Shown: positions 17,594 to 25,455 of the stretch, piece by piece
Position numbering within the stretch: the first letter of the stretch is position 1
How the letters are laid out: every line of letters begins with the position of its first letter
Assembly (NCBI GenBank): GCA_910576545.1
Contig: CAJTKM010000010.1
Location: 39,307 to 103,306, forward strand
Reading direction: 5' to 3'
Origin: Lachnospiraceae bacterium
GTDB taxonomy: Bacteria > Bacillota > Clostridia > Lachnospirales > Anaerotignaceae
DNA: 64,000 bases
Notes under the pieces: model-generated
Seen by the model: only the letters and a program-made list of their open reading frames with translations
What the model was told of the DNA's origin: nothing
Database searches by the model: none
Made by a program: the position numbers and the translations under genes

Positions 17594-18559
17594 TTACATT
17601 GTCAGTTCCATTTGTTTCGGCTGCTTTTTCCGCCGCTCGTGCGGATCGTAGTTCGTCACGATCAGTTCCTTGAACTGGTTTCCGGGGCTGTATCTCTGTG
17701 AGATGCTGTTCAGCCGTTCAAAACTCTCGATATAGAACCCGTCATATAACTTCCTCACAAAATCACAGTCGTTGTACGACAGCATGAACATCCCTTCGAT
17801 GCCCCTTAACGTGTTGCACAGCCGGTAGTGATCCTCTTTGCCAAATTTTGCATCATAATGCTTCTCCGTCCCGAAATAGGGCGGGTCTAGGTACAAAAAC
17901 GTTCCTTTCCGGTCATACTGCTCGATCAGTTTGAAATACTCCTTGTTTTCAATGATTACGCCCCTGCCCACCGCACCGCCGGCCTTCTGCACTGCCTTTG
18001 CGTCCTTCAAGCCGTTCTCGTTCAGCCGCCTGTTTGCCTGCCAGACCGTCCGGCACGCCTGCATTAAGTTTACCGGCTGTGCATTGAAACTGGTTGTGCC
18101 GCTGGCGTAGCTGTACCGTATCAGCTTGTAGAAATTTACTGCCCTCCGGACGTCGCCAAGGGCAGCTTTTTCCTCCATCATCTCGCAGTATTCCGTATAT
18201 GCCAGCGGCGCGAGTTCGCGTTCCGCCAATGCCAGTTCTTCTTCCATATATGGAACGGAAAAATCCCCGCCCCGGCACATCGCCAGCAGGAGTTCAAACT
18301 CCTGCCGCCCGTTCAGCGGCAGGAAGCCGAGTTCCTTCAGGAACGCCAGCGGCTGTTCCTTCACAACATGGAACAGGTTTGTCAGGTTCCCGTTGATGTC
18401 GTTATATACCTCGAACGGCTCCGGCGGCTTGGCGAACAGTATCCATGCCGCGCCGCCGAATACCTCGACATACCGCTCATACCAGACAGGGAAACGTTCC
18501 AGTATGATTTCCCGCATCTGCCGTTTCCCGCCGATCCATGAAATAAAACTATCCATCAT
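17594..18559 (-). CDS. DNA adenine methyltransferase (Dam/D12 class)
   Basis: A 321-residue N6-adenine methyltransferase. The SAM-binding N-terminus is FISWIGGKRQ...YVEVFGGAAWILF and the catalytic motif DPPY is at 225-228 (FLYLDPPYFG). The order matches the alpha-class D12/Dam enzymes. No restriction endonuclease gene is next to it, so it is an orphan methylase, probably protecting the element during transfer. Residues about 183-200 (KDAKAVQKAGGAVGRG) look like a small insertion. Either of two ATGs (18559, 18556) may start it. Confidence 0.92.
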   Translation of the reverse strand: MMDSFISWIGGKRQMREIILERFPVWYERYVEVFGGAAWILFAKPPEPFEVYNDINGNLTNLFHVVKEQPLAFLKELGFLPLNGRQEFELLLAMCRGGDFSVPYMEEELALAERELAPLAYTEYCEMMEEKAALGDVRRAVNFYKLIRYSYASGTTSFNAQPVNLMQACRTVWQANRRLNENGLKDAKAVQKAGGAVGRGVIIENKEYFKLIEQYDRKGTFLYLDPPYFGTEKHYDAKFGKEDHYRLCNTLRGIEGMFMLSYNDCDFVRKLYDGFYIESFERLNSISQRYSPGNQFKELIVTNYDPHERRKKQPKQMELTM

Positions 18560-18665
18560 TATGTATCACCGTCCAATCCTATGGGCCTCTCATTCCGGTT
18601 CCTCCTTTTTCTCTTTTTTTTCTACAATGTCATGCCGTGGTCAAATCCCTGTGCTTCATATTCTC

Positions 18666-19016
18666 TCATGTAGCCTGCACCTCCATTTTTGCACTGTATA
18701 TCGCGGCTTTCAGGCTGTTCGGCGGCTCCTGTTCCAGCCGCCTGCAGTATTCCAGTTTCTCCCGTTCCATCATGCCGTCCAGTTTTCTGGCAAATGTATT
18801 CAGTTCAAAAATATCCACGCGGTAGAGGTCGACGCTCCGCAGGAACCTGTCTGCCGCCGCAACGCCGGTTTCCGCATTGGAAATCAGGCAGTCATCAAGG
18901 CTTTTTGCCTTTGTTTCCCACAGCTTCTGCCAGAGGTCGTTTTTTTCAGCCGGGAGCCTGACATTCACTTTTCCCTGCCTTGCCGCCCTGTCCATTACGC
19001 ATATGCTTACATTCAT
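18666..19016 (-). CDS. ICE accessory protein of unknown function
   Basis: A 116-residue charged, mostly helical protein (VRLPAEKNDLWQKLWETKAK; VDIFELNTFARKLDGMMERE). The start at 19016 follows AAGGAGGGAAACACG. It lies between the cytosine and adenine methyltransferase genes. A tiny ORF (18618-18665 region, MREYEAQGFDHGMTL) follows with an ATGA overlap, but it is too short to call. Family not recognised; the context resembles antirestriction-type accessory genes. Confidence 0.7.
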   Translation of the reverse strand: MNVSICVMDRAARQGKVNVRLPAEKNDLWQKLWETKAKSLDDCLISNAETGVAAADRFLRSVDLYRVDIFELNTFARKLDGMMEREKLEYCRRLEQEPPNSLKAAIYSAKMEVQAT

Positions 19017-19083
19017 CGTGTTTCCCTCCTTAATATATAGTAAAAAAGCCGGATGCCTTTTCAGGAACCCGGTTTCTGCCAAC

Positions 19084-19104
19084 AAAAAAACAGGCTTTCG
19101 CCTG
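19084..19104 (-). terminator. Terminator of the cytosine methyltransferase gene
   Basis: Minus-strand CAGGCgaaaGCCTG followed by seven Ts, 12 bases after the dcm stop codon. A second hairpin with T-run follows at about 19041-19076, in the leader of the next gene. Confidence 0.8.
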
Positions 19105-19115
19105 CATCTTGCGTC

Positions 19116-20227
19116 TTATATCCTGTATTTCATTTCCGATTCCAAATATTTCATAATCCTCTGCCCGATAAACCGTACAACCGGTACTGTGACTGCGTTC
19201 CCGGCCTGTTTATACAGCTGCGCATCAGAACAGACCGCTGCCGCCCTGTCGAAATATTCATCCGGCACGCCCTGCAGGCGGAAGGTTTCCAGCGGCGTCA
19301 GCCGCCTGATCCGCGAATCCAGCAGGATGCCATGCACGCCGCTTGCTAAAATTGCAAACATTGCTTCGTCAGGGCCTTTGATCCTCCGCCCGTTTTGCCA
19401 TGTCCTTTCTTTGTCCGGCTGGATGACTGCCCGCGGCAGCCTGGCTTCCATGACGCCAGTCCTGTGCTGCTTCGCGCCCAGTCCTTTGGAATAGCTGGCG
19501 TCAATCGTCCCGCAGCTATCCTTTGTTACGATTCCTTTCTGGAAATCCCTTTTTACAAAATACAATCCGGTTCTACTTCCGATTCCTCCGCCTCCAGAAG
19601 TGAGAGTTGCTGAAACGCCTCCTGTTCCGTACACACGGCTTCCCTGTGGGCCTCCAATAATCTGTTCAAGAGTTTTTGTGTCTGTTGTTCGGAAAGATAA
19701 TATTTTTCCGGTACTTCTGCCTGTAAAATCTCCGACAAAATAGATTCTTTCCCTATGCTGAGGCACTCCAAATGCTCTGGAATCGAGAAGCGCATATTCG
19801 ACACCATACCCCAGTGAGGCCAGCTCACAGAGAACTTCGGCAAAATCCCCTGTTCCGCCCACTGAAAACAATCCCTTAACATTTTCAAGGATAAGCCATC
19901 GGGGTTTATTCTCACCTCTTTCCCGCAGGAGCCGAACAAACTCAAAAAACAATCCAGTTCGTGCGCCGTGTATTCCTGCACGCTTTCCGGAGGCAGAGGC
20001 GTCCTGACAGGGAAAACCTGCTGTCCAAAGATGGACGTCTGGTATGCTGTCGGCACTGACCTTGCTGATGTCCTTTTCAAACCATTCACCTTCTTTCGGT
20101 TGGTGCATTGCCTGATAGCTTTTATTTGCGAATGGATCTATCTCGCAATGCCCCATGCATCTAAATCCTGCCTGTTCCAGCCCCAGCCGGAACAATCCAA
20201 TACCTGAAAAAAAGTCTAAAAATTCAT
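19116..20227 (-). CDS. DNA cytosine-5 methyltransferase with a disrupted start
   Basis: A C5-cytosine methyltransferase with motif I (DFFSGIGLFRLGLEQAGF), catalytic motif IV (TAGFPCQDAS), motif VI (LILENVKGL), motif VIII (QHRERIYFVGDF) and C-terminal motifs IX-X (RLTPLETFRLQG, YKQAGNAV), all in one frame. That frame has no ATG, GTG or TTG before motif I. The obvious start, ATG at 20227-20225 behind GGAGG, reads ATG AAT TTT TAG. One more T in the run of five would give ATG AAT TTT TTA GAC and join the methylase frame. As read, only a TTG at 20195 inside motif I is available. The gene may be inactive, phase variable, or carry a one-base sequence error. No cognate endonuclease is seen. Confidence 0.85.
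19553..20089 (-). CDS. Protein-like open frame overlapping dcm in another frame
   Basis: A 178-codon same-strand frame wholly inside dcm, shifted relative to it. Its product is not random-looking: NPDGLSLKMLRDCFQWAEQG, FSVSWPHWGMVSNMRF, then LSEILQAEVPEKYYLSEQQ. From memory this resembles a phage/ICE-associated family with an S-L-R/K-M-S opening and a K-Y-Y-L-S signature that occurs beside cytosine methylases. The only initiator is a GTG at 20089 with a poor ribosome site. It may be a true overlapping gene, a remnant of dcm-associated coding, or a chance long frame. Confidence 0.4.
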   Translation of the reverse strand: MNGLKRTSARSVPTAYQTSIFGQQVFPVRTPLPPESVQEYTAHELDCFLSLFGSCGKEVRINPDGLSLKMLRDCFQWAEQGILPKFSVSWPHWGMVSNMRFSIPEHLECLSIGKESILSEILQAEVPEKYYLSEQQTQKLLNRLLEAHREAVCTEQEAFQQLSLLEAEESEVEPDCIL

Positions 20228-20266
20228 CTGCATCCTCCTTCCGTTTTTAATCCGGTTTATCAGACG

Positions 20267-20977
20267 TTAAATCTCCATCTGCATCCCGTTTTCCTGCTGC
20301 TGTTCCTGCTGGCCAAATTCCTCCAGCCACTCCATTATCCAGGCCGACATGCACTCCTGCCGCAGTTCTCCCAAAAAACTGGTGCGCGGGAAAATCCATT
20401 CGCTCTTGTCGAGCGGGAAGACGCCCTGTATTCCGTCACCTGTTTCTTCAGTACAATAAAACAACTGATAACCAATAGGGGTTTCGCCCCGCACTGCATT
20501 AGGCTTCAACACAAGCAGGCGTCCTTCCAGGCTGCCGGTATTCAGGTTATCACATTCCTCTTTTGTGAAAATACCGGTTTCCTGCTGTTTCCTTACCAGC
20601 CTTGCAAAAATATCCAGCAAACCTTTATCCGCAGTGACAACATAATCGAACCGTTTGTCGTTCCAACTGTCGCCATCCGGGAGGAGATCCCACTGTGCCG
20701 CCCATGCTTTATTATCCCTGCTGATCCTGCGGTCGTGCATTAGCTGGCAGAGCGTATTTGCTGTAACAAAGCGGGTTCTGTCGTAACCGAACCTGTCAAC
20801 GACTGTCCGCACACAATCCGCGTTGAGCCTCCGGCCGTCATAATTCTCATCAATCGCTTTTCTGATTGCTTCTGCGCATTCGATATTTCTGTGGTATGAT
20901 TCCCAATACGTTTCTTCCTCCCCGTTTTTCAGTGCATCTTCATAGGGCAGGGCATAAACATATAATTTCCCGTTCAT
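20267..20977 (-). CDS. DUF3849-containing ICE protein
   Basis: A 236-residue protein whose N-terminal 110 residues match DUF3849 (YALPYEDALKNGEEETYWES, CAEAIRKAIDENYDG, TANTLCQLMHDRRISRDNKA). The C-terminal half (FDYVVTADKGLLDIFARLVR) looks like a second small domain. Start 20977 follows GAAGGAGGATGCCGG. Such proteins sit in the accessory part of clostridial conjugative elements; function unknown. Confidence 0.8.
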   Translation of the reverse strand: MNGKLYVYALPYEDALKNGEEETYWESYHRNIECAEAIRKAIDENYDGRRLNADCVRTVVDRFGYDRTRFVTANTLCQLMHDRRISRDNKAWAAQWDLLPDGDSWNDKRFDYVVTADKGLLDIFARLVRKQQETGIFTKEECDNLNTGSLEGRLLVLKPNAVRGETPIGYQLFYCTEETGDGIQGVFPLDKSEWIFPRTSFLGELRQECMSAWIMEWLEEFGQQEQQQENGMQMEI

Positions 20978-20990
20978 CCGGCATCCTCCT

Positions 20991-21116
20991 TCATTTCCGC
21001 TTATCCGCGCGCCTGTGGTACTGGACGCTGCCTGTCCACTGGTGTTTTGGCTTTTGGCACGCATATTTTTCCTGCAGCCCGAATTCCCGTTTCTTTTTCT
21101 TAACCCTGTCTTTCAA
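20991..21116 (-). CDS. Small basic peptide gene upstream of DUF3849
   Basis: A 41-codon frame with a TTG start at 21116 behind GGAGGCGG (8 bases), ending 13 bases before the DUF3849 start, so translational coupling is likely. The product begins MKDRVKKKKREFGLQ and is strongly basic, with one Cys. Too short for family assignment; the ribosome site and fit into the operon are the evidence. Confidence 0.45.
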   Translation of the reverse strand: MKDRVKKKKREFGLQEKYACQKPKHQWTGSVQYHRRADKRK

Positions 21117-21172
21117 TCGACCGCCTCCTTCCACATCTTACTTTTGATACATTTAATAGGCAACTTTCCGGT

Positions 21173-21496
21173 TCAAAAAAGTTCCTCTTTCAAAATTTCA
21201 AGCAGTCTTTCAACGCCGCCCAGAGCCTCTGCCTCCATGCGGTACGCCGTTTCCAGCGTTTTCCTCGTCAGCCCCGTTGCTTTGCAATGTTCCTGCAGTT
21301 CCTGCGGCAGCCTTTCAAGAATGCTCCGCTGACGGATGATGACCTCACCTTCGCCGCAGATGATTTCAACTTCATCATCCAGGTCAATGCCCTCGTCAGC
21401 CAGCACCTCCCGCATCAGGCGCAGTTCTTTCAGCCGTATGACGCTTTTTACTGTTATGCAGCCCTTTCCTGTTTCCATTTCCATTGTTCTTTCCAT
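21173..21496 (-). CDS. AbrB-like ICE regulator, copy A
   Basis: A 107-residue protein with VIRLKELRLMREVLADEGI, DLDDEVEIICGEGEVIIRQR and a helical C-terminus (ILERLPQELQEHCKATG). The beta-rich 'DLDDEVEI...GEVIIRQ' core is like AbrB/MazE-type DNA-binding folds, and the gene is related to the next one upstream (21648-21968). The start follows AGGAGGAATCAGAC. A DNA-binding role is inferred. Confidence 0.6.
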   Translation of the reverse strand: MERTMEMETGKGCITVKSVIRLKELRLMREVLADEGIDLDDEVEIICGEGEVIIRQRSILERLPQELQEHCKATGLTRKTLETAYRMEAEALGGVERLLEILKEELF

Positions 21497-21509
21497 GTCT
21501 GATTCCTCC

Positions 21510-21665
21510 TTCAAAATGATTTTGTATATGAAAAAAAAGGCGCCGCTTTTCAGCTGCACCGTCTGTTTCACCAACATTAGCAAAAAACTTCACAAAGAAT
21601 AGCGAAAATTTTTGTACAATATTTTTCTCGAAAAACTATTAAATTTTTCAAAACACTGTTTCGGA
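21510..21665 (-). repeat. Leader repeat, copy A
   Basis: Intergenic sequence upstream of the regulator at 21173. It shares its order of blocks with 22000-22140: TATATGAAAA, GGCGSYKCTTTTCA, CCGTCTGTTTCA, TTCACAAA, TTTTTCTSGAAAAACTATTAA and TGTTTCGG. On the minus strand the GAAAAGCggcGCCTTTTTTTT part is terminator-like. Confidence 0.6.
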
Positions 21666-21968
21666 ACGTCCTAACAGCCCCGCGATTTCCAAAAGCACAG
21701 CCGCAGCCGTTTCCGGCGGGACGCCAATCTCGTCAAACAACTTGGGCAGTTTCTCCAGAATTCTGTCATAAACGTCTTTCTGGCGGATAATAATGGTATT
21801 ATCTATGGGTACAACCATCAAGTCATCATCCGGGTCAATTCCAGCGTAAAGCAGCGTTTCCCTCTCGATGGCAAGATATTGCTGCTTACCGCCAACCTCA
21901 CTCCCGCCGTTCATTTCCCTGTTGTCCATTTCTTCTCTGTTTGTTTTCATGCGCCTTGCTTTTTCCAT
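21648..21968 (-). CDS. AbrB-like ICE regulator, copy B
   Basis: A 106-residue relative of the gene at 21173: YLAIERETLLYAGIDPDDDL then MVVPIDNTIIIRQKDVYDRI and EKLPKLFDEIGV. The N-terminal 27 residues are polar and perhaps disordered. The start at 21968 follows TAGGAGGAATGAAGT. It has its own long AT-rich leader. Function inferred as for copy A. Confidence 0.6.
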   Translation of the reverse strand: MEKARRMKTNREEMDNREMNGGSEVGGKQQYLAIERETLLYAGIDPDDDLMVVPIDNTIIIRQKDVYDRILEKLPKLFDEIGVPPETAAAVLLEIAGLLGRSETVF

Positions 21969-21999
21969 ACTTCATTCCTCCTAAAAATTAGTTGTTATA

Positions 22000-22139
22000 T
22001 ATGAAAAGGCGGTTCTGCTTTTCACATTGCCGTCTGTTTCATCGATTTTTGTAAAATAATTCACAAAAAACATCAATGAATTTTGTAAAACATTTTTTCT
22101 GAAAAACTATTAAGTTTTTGAAAATGATGTTTCGGGTAT
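22000..22139 (-). repeat. Leader repeat, copy B
   Basis: Second copy of the block described at 21510-21665, here upstream of the 21648-21968 gene and just after the DUF3846 stop codon. The duplication therefore covered gene plus leader. Confidence 0.6.
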
Positions 22140-22517
22140 TTATAAGTCAAAAAACATGACTTCAAACCTTGTTGCTTTCTCTATTTCCTCCTGCGAGATT
22201 TCCTCCGGTTCCCAGAACATTTCACTGTACCGTTCCATCTCCACATCGGTGAGGGAAACCAGTTCTCCTTCCTCATTGCTCCCGCAGACATAAAAGGTTC
22301 CGGCAATAATGTCATCGCCAATCCTGCGGCTGCCCTCCATCCCTAACAATTTCCCTTCATCATTGAGCAGAATGCAGATGTTATCTTCCAGGCCAACAAT
22401 ATCTATCAGCCCGCCGACCGCCGCCTGCATCGCTGAAAGGGTATTTTCTAATAAATACTCCTTAGGATGTTCGTTCGGTTCTACCATTAAAACCCTGATT
22501 TCCGATTCTTTTTTCAT
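22140..22517 (-). CDS. DUF3846 domain protein
   Basis: A 125-residue acidic protein matching DUF3846: IRVLMVEPNEHPKEYLLEN, LSAMQAAVGGLIDIVGL, ILLNDEGKLLGMEGSRRI and DIIAGTFYVCG in order. It is the first gene at the right end of the element. The start at 22517 is preceded by AAGGAGGAATGCAAA. Function unknown; common in clostridial mobile elements. Confidence 0.82.
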   Translation of the reverse strand: MKKESEIRVLMVEPNEHPKEYLLENTLSAMQAAVGGLIDIVGLEDNICILLNDEGKLLGMEGSRRIGDDIIAGTFYVCGSNEEGELVSLTDVEMERYSEMFWEPEEISQEEIEKATRFEVMFFDL

Positions 22518-22541
22518 TTTGCATTCCTCCTTTTTTGAGAA

Positions 22542-22579
22542 TAAAAAAAGGGCAGTACATTTTTTGTACCACCCTTTTT
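22542..22579 (-). terminator. Terminator-like hairpin in the DUF3846 leader
   Basis: Minus-strand AAAAAGGGtgGTACAaaaaaTGTACtgCCCTTTTT followed by further Ts, 25 bases before the DUF3846 start. Together with similar hairpins at 13764 and about 19041 it suggests attenuation of ICE genes. Confidence 0.6.
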
Positions 22580-22943
22580 CGTTCTTTTTCTTAAATTTTG
22601 TTACACTTTATATAAAAAAGGAAACAATTTCTGAATATAGCTTCATCTCTTTTTTTCTGCCTCATTCTGTTTCTCATTATTTTCAAGAAGTATTTCACAA
22701 TTTTTTACATTAAATTTTGTGAAATGTTTTTTCGCAAAAAGTGTTGTCAAAATTTATTCGCAAAATACTATTTTTGATGACCTTTTTGCTTGACGGAATT
22801 TCCTGCCCCAAAATACGAAAGAATGTTCTATTTACAGGCATTCATTTCTTTCTGCAGCAGGTGAAATCATCAAAAAAGGGGCAAAAAAAGCGTCATTTTA
22901 AGTCACACTTTTTGCCCCAAAAACCACACGATATAGTTTTTAT
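22580..22943. other. Noncoding right end of the ICE
   Basis: AT-rich, no gene. It contains GGGGCAAAAA (22878-22887) paired with TTTTTGCCCC (22909-22918), and CCACACGATATAGT (22924-22937) paired with ACTATATCTTGTGG (22957-22970), the latter inside the last codons of rlmD. TGCCCCAAAA occurs twice (about 22803 and 22912). Together with the change from mobile to housekeeping genes, this marks the probable attachment site. Confidence 0.55.
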
Positions 22944-24335
22944 TTATTCGTTTTTCACTATATCTTGTGGTGATTCCGCTTTTTGCAGCAGAACTATTGC
23001 TTCAACGTGTTGAGTATGTGGGAACATATCCATAAGCCTGACCCGCTTCACCTCATACCCTGTTTCCTGAAAGACCTGCAAATCTCTGGCGAGGGAAGTC
23101 GGCAGACAGGAAACGTAAATGATTTCCGGCGCACCAAACCCAATGATTTTGCCAATTGCTTTAGGGTGGATACCATCGCGCGGAGGGTCCACAATAATCA
23201 AATAAGGAGCATCCTCCAGTTCATCCACCTTTTGCAGTACATCGCCCGCAATAAAATTGCAGTTTTCAAGCCCGTTTCTTTTCGCGTTTTCGTTTGCGGC
23301 CTCTGCGGCTTCCGCCACAAGTTCAATCCCGATGACCTTTTTAGAGCCTGCTTTCGCTATAATCTGCCCGATTGTACCTGTCCCGCAGTAAAGGTCAAAC
23401 ACAGTTTTTTCCTGCACATTTCCAGCAAAATCTTTCACGATGCCATACAATTTTTCGGCTCCTGCGGAATTGGTCTGGAAGAAAGAGTAGGGAGAAATCT
23501 TAAATTCCAGCTCAAAGAGTTTTTCCATAAAGAAATTCTGTCCATAAAGCAGGTGCATTTCATCACTCTGCACTACATCTGCGATACTGTCGTTAATGGA
23601 ATGGAGTATCCCGCAGATTTTTCCTTCCAGCGGGAGTTGCAGAAGCATATTCTTGAATTCTTCATCAGAAAAAGGAGTGTCAGACGAAGTGATGAGATGT
23701 ACAAGAATTTCACCTGTTGCATGCCCTTTACGTACAACAAGATGGCGCAGGGAGCCGTCATGGCGCATCTTATGGTAAAAAGGGACATTCCTTTCCTGAA
23801 AAAACGCCAGAGAAGCTTCAATCAGCTTGAGGAAATCCCCATCAATGATATTGCAGTCCTGAAGAGTTACCACCTCATAGCGGCTCATGCGTTTTCTCAT
23901 GCCCAATGCAAGGGGGCCGTCCCGTTCCTCATCGCCGAAGGAAAATTCGCATTTATTCCGATAGGCGCGTTCTGACGGGGCAGGGCAGAGCCCCTCCCAG
24001 CTTTCAATGCGGATACCGGCATTTTCCAGAAGCCGTTTTACCTGTCGTTCCTTGAGCAGACATTCCTCATCATGGCGCAGGGTCTGATAGGTACATCCGC
24101 CGCAGAGCGTATAATGAGAACAGATTCCTTCCTGACGCTCCAGAGGAGAATGCTCCAAAATCTCATTCAGCTGAGCCTCTATGCCGCTGCTGCGTTTCTT
24201 GCAGACGGTCGCGCGCACCTTCTGCCCGGGTATGGTATTTTTTACAATGACACGTTCCCCGTCCAGAAAGCCATATGCCTTATTGGGGAAAAGCACGTCC
24301 TCAATGGTTAAAATGATTTCATCTTTTTTCTTCAT
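22944..24335 (-). CDS. rlmD: 23S rRNA uracil-C5 methyltransferase (RlmD/RumA family)
   Basis: A SAM-dependent RNA methyltransferase of 463 residues: N-terminal TRAM domain (about 1-60), iron-sulfur cysteines (CSHYTLCGGCTY near 72-83), SAM motif FDLYCGTGTIG, IVDPPRDGIHP, and the catalytic Cys in IIYVSCLPTSL. Whether it modifies U1939, U747 or both cannot be told from sequence. Its 3' end borders the conjugative element, and rumA-type genes are known integration sites for ICEs in other Firmicutes. Confidence 0.92.
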   Translation of the reverse strand: MKKKDEIILTIEDVLFPNKAYGFLDGERVIVKNTIPGQKVRATVCKKRSSGIEAQLNEILEHSPLERQEGICSHYTLCGGCTYQTLRHDEECLLKERQVKRLLENAGIRIESWEGLCPAPSERAYRNKCEFSFGDEERDGPLALGMRKRMSRYEVVTLQDCNIIDGDFLKLIEASLAFFQERNVPFYHKMRHDGSLRHLVVRKGHATGEILVHLITSSDTPFSDEEFKNMLLQLPLEGKICGILHSINDSIADVVQSDEMHLLYGQNFFMEKLFELEFKISPYSFFQTNSAGAEKLYGIVKDFAGNVQEKTVFDLYCGTGTIGQIIAKAGSKKVIGIELVAEAAEAANENAKRNGLENCNFIAGDVLQKVDELEDAPYLIIVDPPRDGIHPKAIGKIIGFGAPEIIYVSCLPTSLARDLQVFQETGYEVKRVRLMDMFPHTQHVEAIVLLQKAESPQDIVKNE

Positions 24336-24408
24336 GGTATCCTCCGGATATCAGGCTGTGGGGCATCGCCCGGAAGCCAATATTTTATGTATACAACGAG
24401 TGTTTTTC

Positions 24409-24437
24409 TTGTATTCAGTATTGTTCTATGCTATAAT
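24409..24437 (+). promoter_or_regulatory. Sigma-A promoter of the S1-domain gene
   Basis: TTGTAT (24409-24414), 17-base spacer, TATAAT (24432-24437), about 105 bases before the gene. Confidence 0.75.
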
Positions 24438-24542
24438 CTAACGTATGTGACCCCGCCGGGGGGCTGCCGGATTTTTCCGGAAAGAAACAGACGATGGCGG
24501 GGCATCCCAAATATACCAATTCGAACAGGAGTGTATACAGGA

Positions 24543-25022
24543 ATGTCTGAGAAATTGGAAGTCGGCAGTATTGTTGAAGGAAAGGTCGTCCGCATCAAGC
24601 CCTTTGGCGCAATTGTTTCTCTGGGAAACACACAGGGGCTGGTGCATATCTCGCAGATTGCGAACAGCTTTGTGCAGGATATCAATGACCATGTCAAGGT
24701 TGGCGATGCTGTCAAGGTGAAAGTTCTTTCTATTGACGAGGAAAGCCATAAGATTGCGCTCTCTATCCGAGAGGCTCTTCCGAAGGAAGAACGCCGTCCT
24801 AAGGATAAGACCGGGTTTGGCGGTAAGTCTGGTTTCGGCGGAAAGCCTCATCGCCAGAATACTGACGCAAAATCCAGCCCGAATCCGGCAGGGGAATATT
24901 TCCGTCCGCAGTCCTCCGTCAGCCCTTCCTCGGATTTTGAGGAAAAGATGAAGGAATGGATGAAGCAGTCCAATGAAAGGCAGACCAGCCTGAACAAAAG
25001 GGCAAACAAACGCTCCTATTAA
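24543..25022 (+). CDS. S1-domain RNA-binding protein (YugI-like)
   Basis: A 159-residue protein with one S1 RNA-binding domain at residues 5-75 (VGSIVEGKVVRIKPFGAIVS, GLVHISQIAN, VGDAVKVKVLSID) and a low-complexity tail with GFGGKSGFGGK repeats and basic residues. It fits the single-S1 'general stress protein 13'/YugI group, which associates with ribosomes. The start is chosen at MSEKLE because the domain begins there and the promoter precedes it. Confidence 0.85.
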   Translation: MSEKLEVGSIVEGKVVRIKPFGAIVSLGNTQGLVHISQIANSFVQDINDHVKVGDAVKVKVLSIDEESHKIALSIREALPKEERRPKDKTGFGGKSGFGGKPHRQNTDAKSSPNPAGEYFRPQSSVSPSSDFEEKMKEWMKQSNERQTSLNKRANKRSY

Positions 25023-25050
25023 AGCAGCCTGACGAAAGGAGGGGCTGCCT

Positions 25051-25359
25051 GTGAGGTTACCCATCGGACTGTTTTTTGTGGCGGGGATATATCTTTTTGC
25101 CAGAGGTATTTTCGCGCTTTTTGGGCAGACGCTGTTTTATACACAGCGTTCTCTGGAGCAGATTGCGCCGGAGAACCTTTCCGATTATCTCAGGGAAATC
25201 GGAATCTGTCATATGGCGGCAGGCGCGCTTTTCGTAGGGAAAGCTGTGCTGGATGTTGCGTTTCCGGGGAGCAGGCCCATTTCCATCGGCTTCCTGATTC
25301 TTCTGGTGGTATGCCTGATTTTTCTGGTAAAAACAAACGAAAAATTTATAAAAAAATAA
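25051..25359 (+). CDS. Small membrane protein
   Basis: A 102-residue protein with three hydrophobic segments (IGLFFVAGIYLFARGIFALF, CHMAAGALFVGKAVLDVAF, ISIGFLILLVVCLIFLV). GTG start behind AAAGGAGGGG. It is 28 bases after the S1 gene and may be co-transcribed. Similar to DUF3784-type proteins; function unknown. Confidence 0.7.
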   Translation: MRLPIGLFFVAGIYLFARGIFALFGQTLFYTQRSLEQIAPENLSDYLREIGICHMAAGALFVGKAVLDVAFPGSRPISIGFLILLVVCLIFLVKTNEKFIKK

Positions 25360-25380
25360 TGCGTGCGGCGCATAAAACAG

Positions 25381-25427
25381 GGACAGGGAAAACCTTGCGG
25401 AAACAAGGGCTTTTCCCTGTCCTTTTT
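25381..25427. terminator. Bidirectional terminator between the membrane-protein gene and purC
   Basis: GGACAGGGAAAA (25381-25392) pairs with TTTTCCCTGTCC (25411-25422), with an inner CCTTG/CAAGG stem and five Ts after it. It can end both the plus-strand pair and, from the other side, purC. Confidence 0.85.
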
Positions 25428-25455
25428 CATGCCGTGATACGCTTTGAAACGCTTC

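Noticed and set aside
1..22943. A prophage rather than a conjugative element.
   Set aside because: No capsid, terminase, portal, tail or lysis genes; VirB4, VirB6-like, pilin-like, sortase and CHAP genes are conjugation-type.
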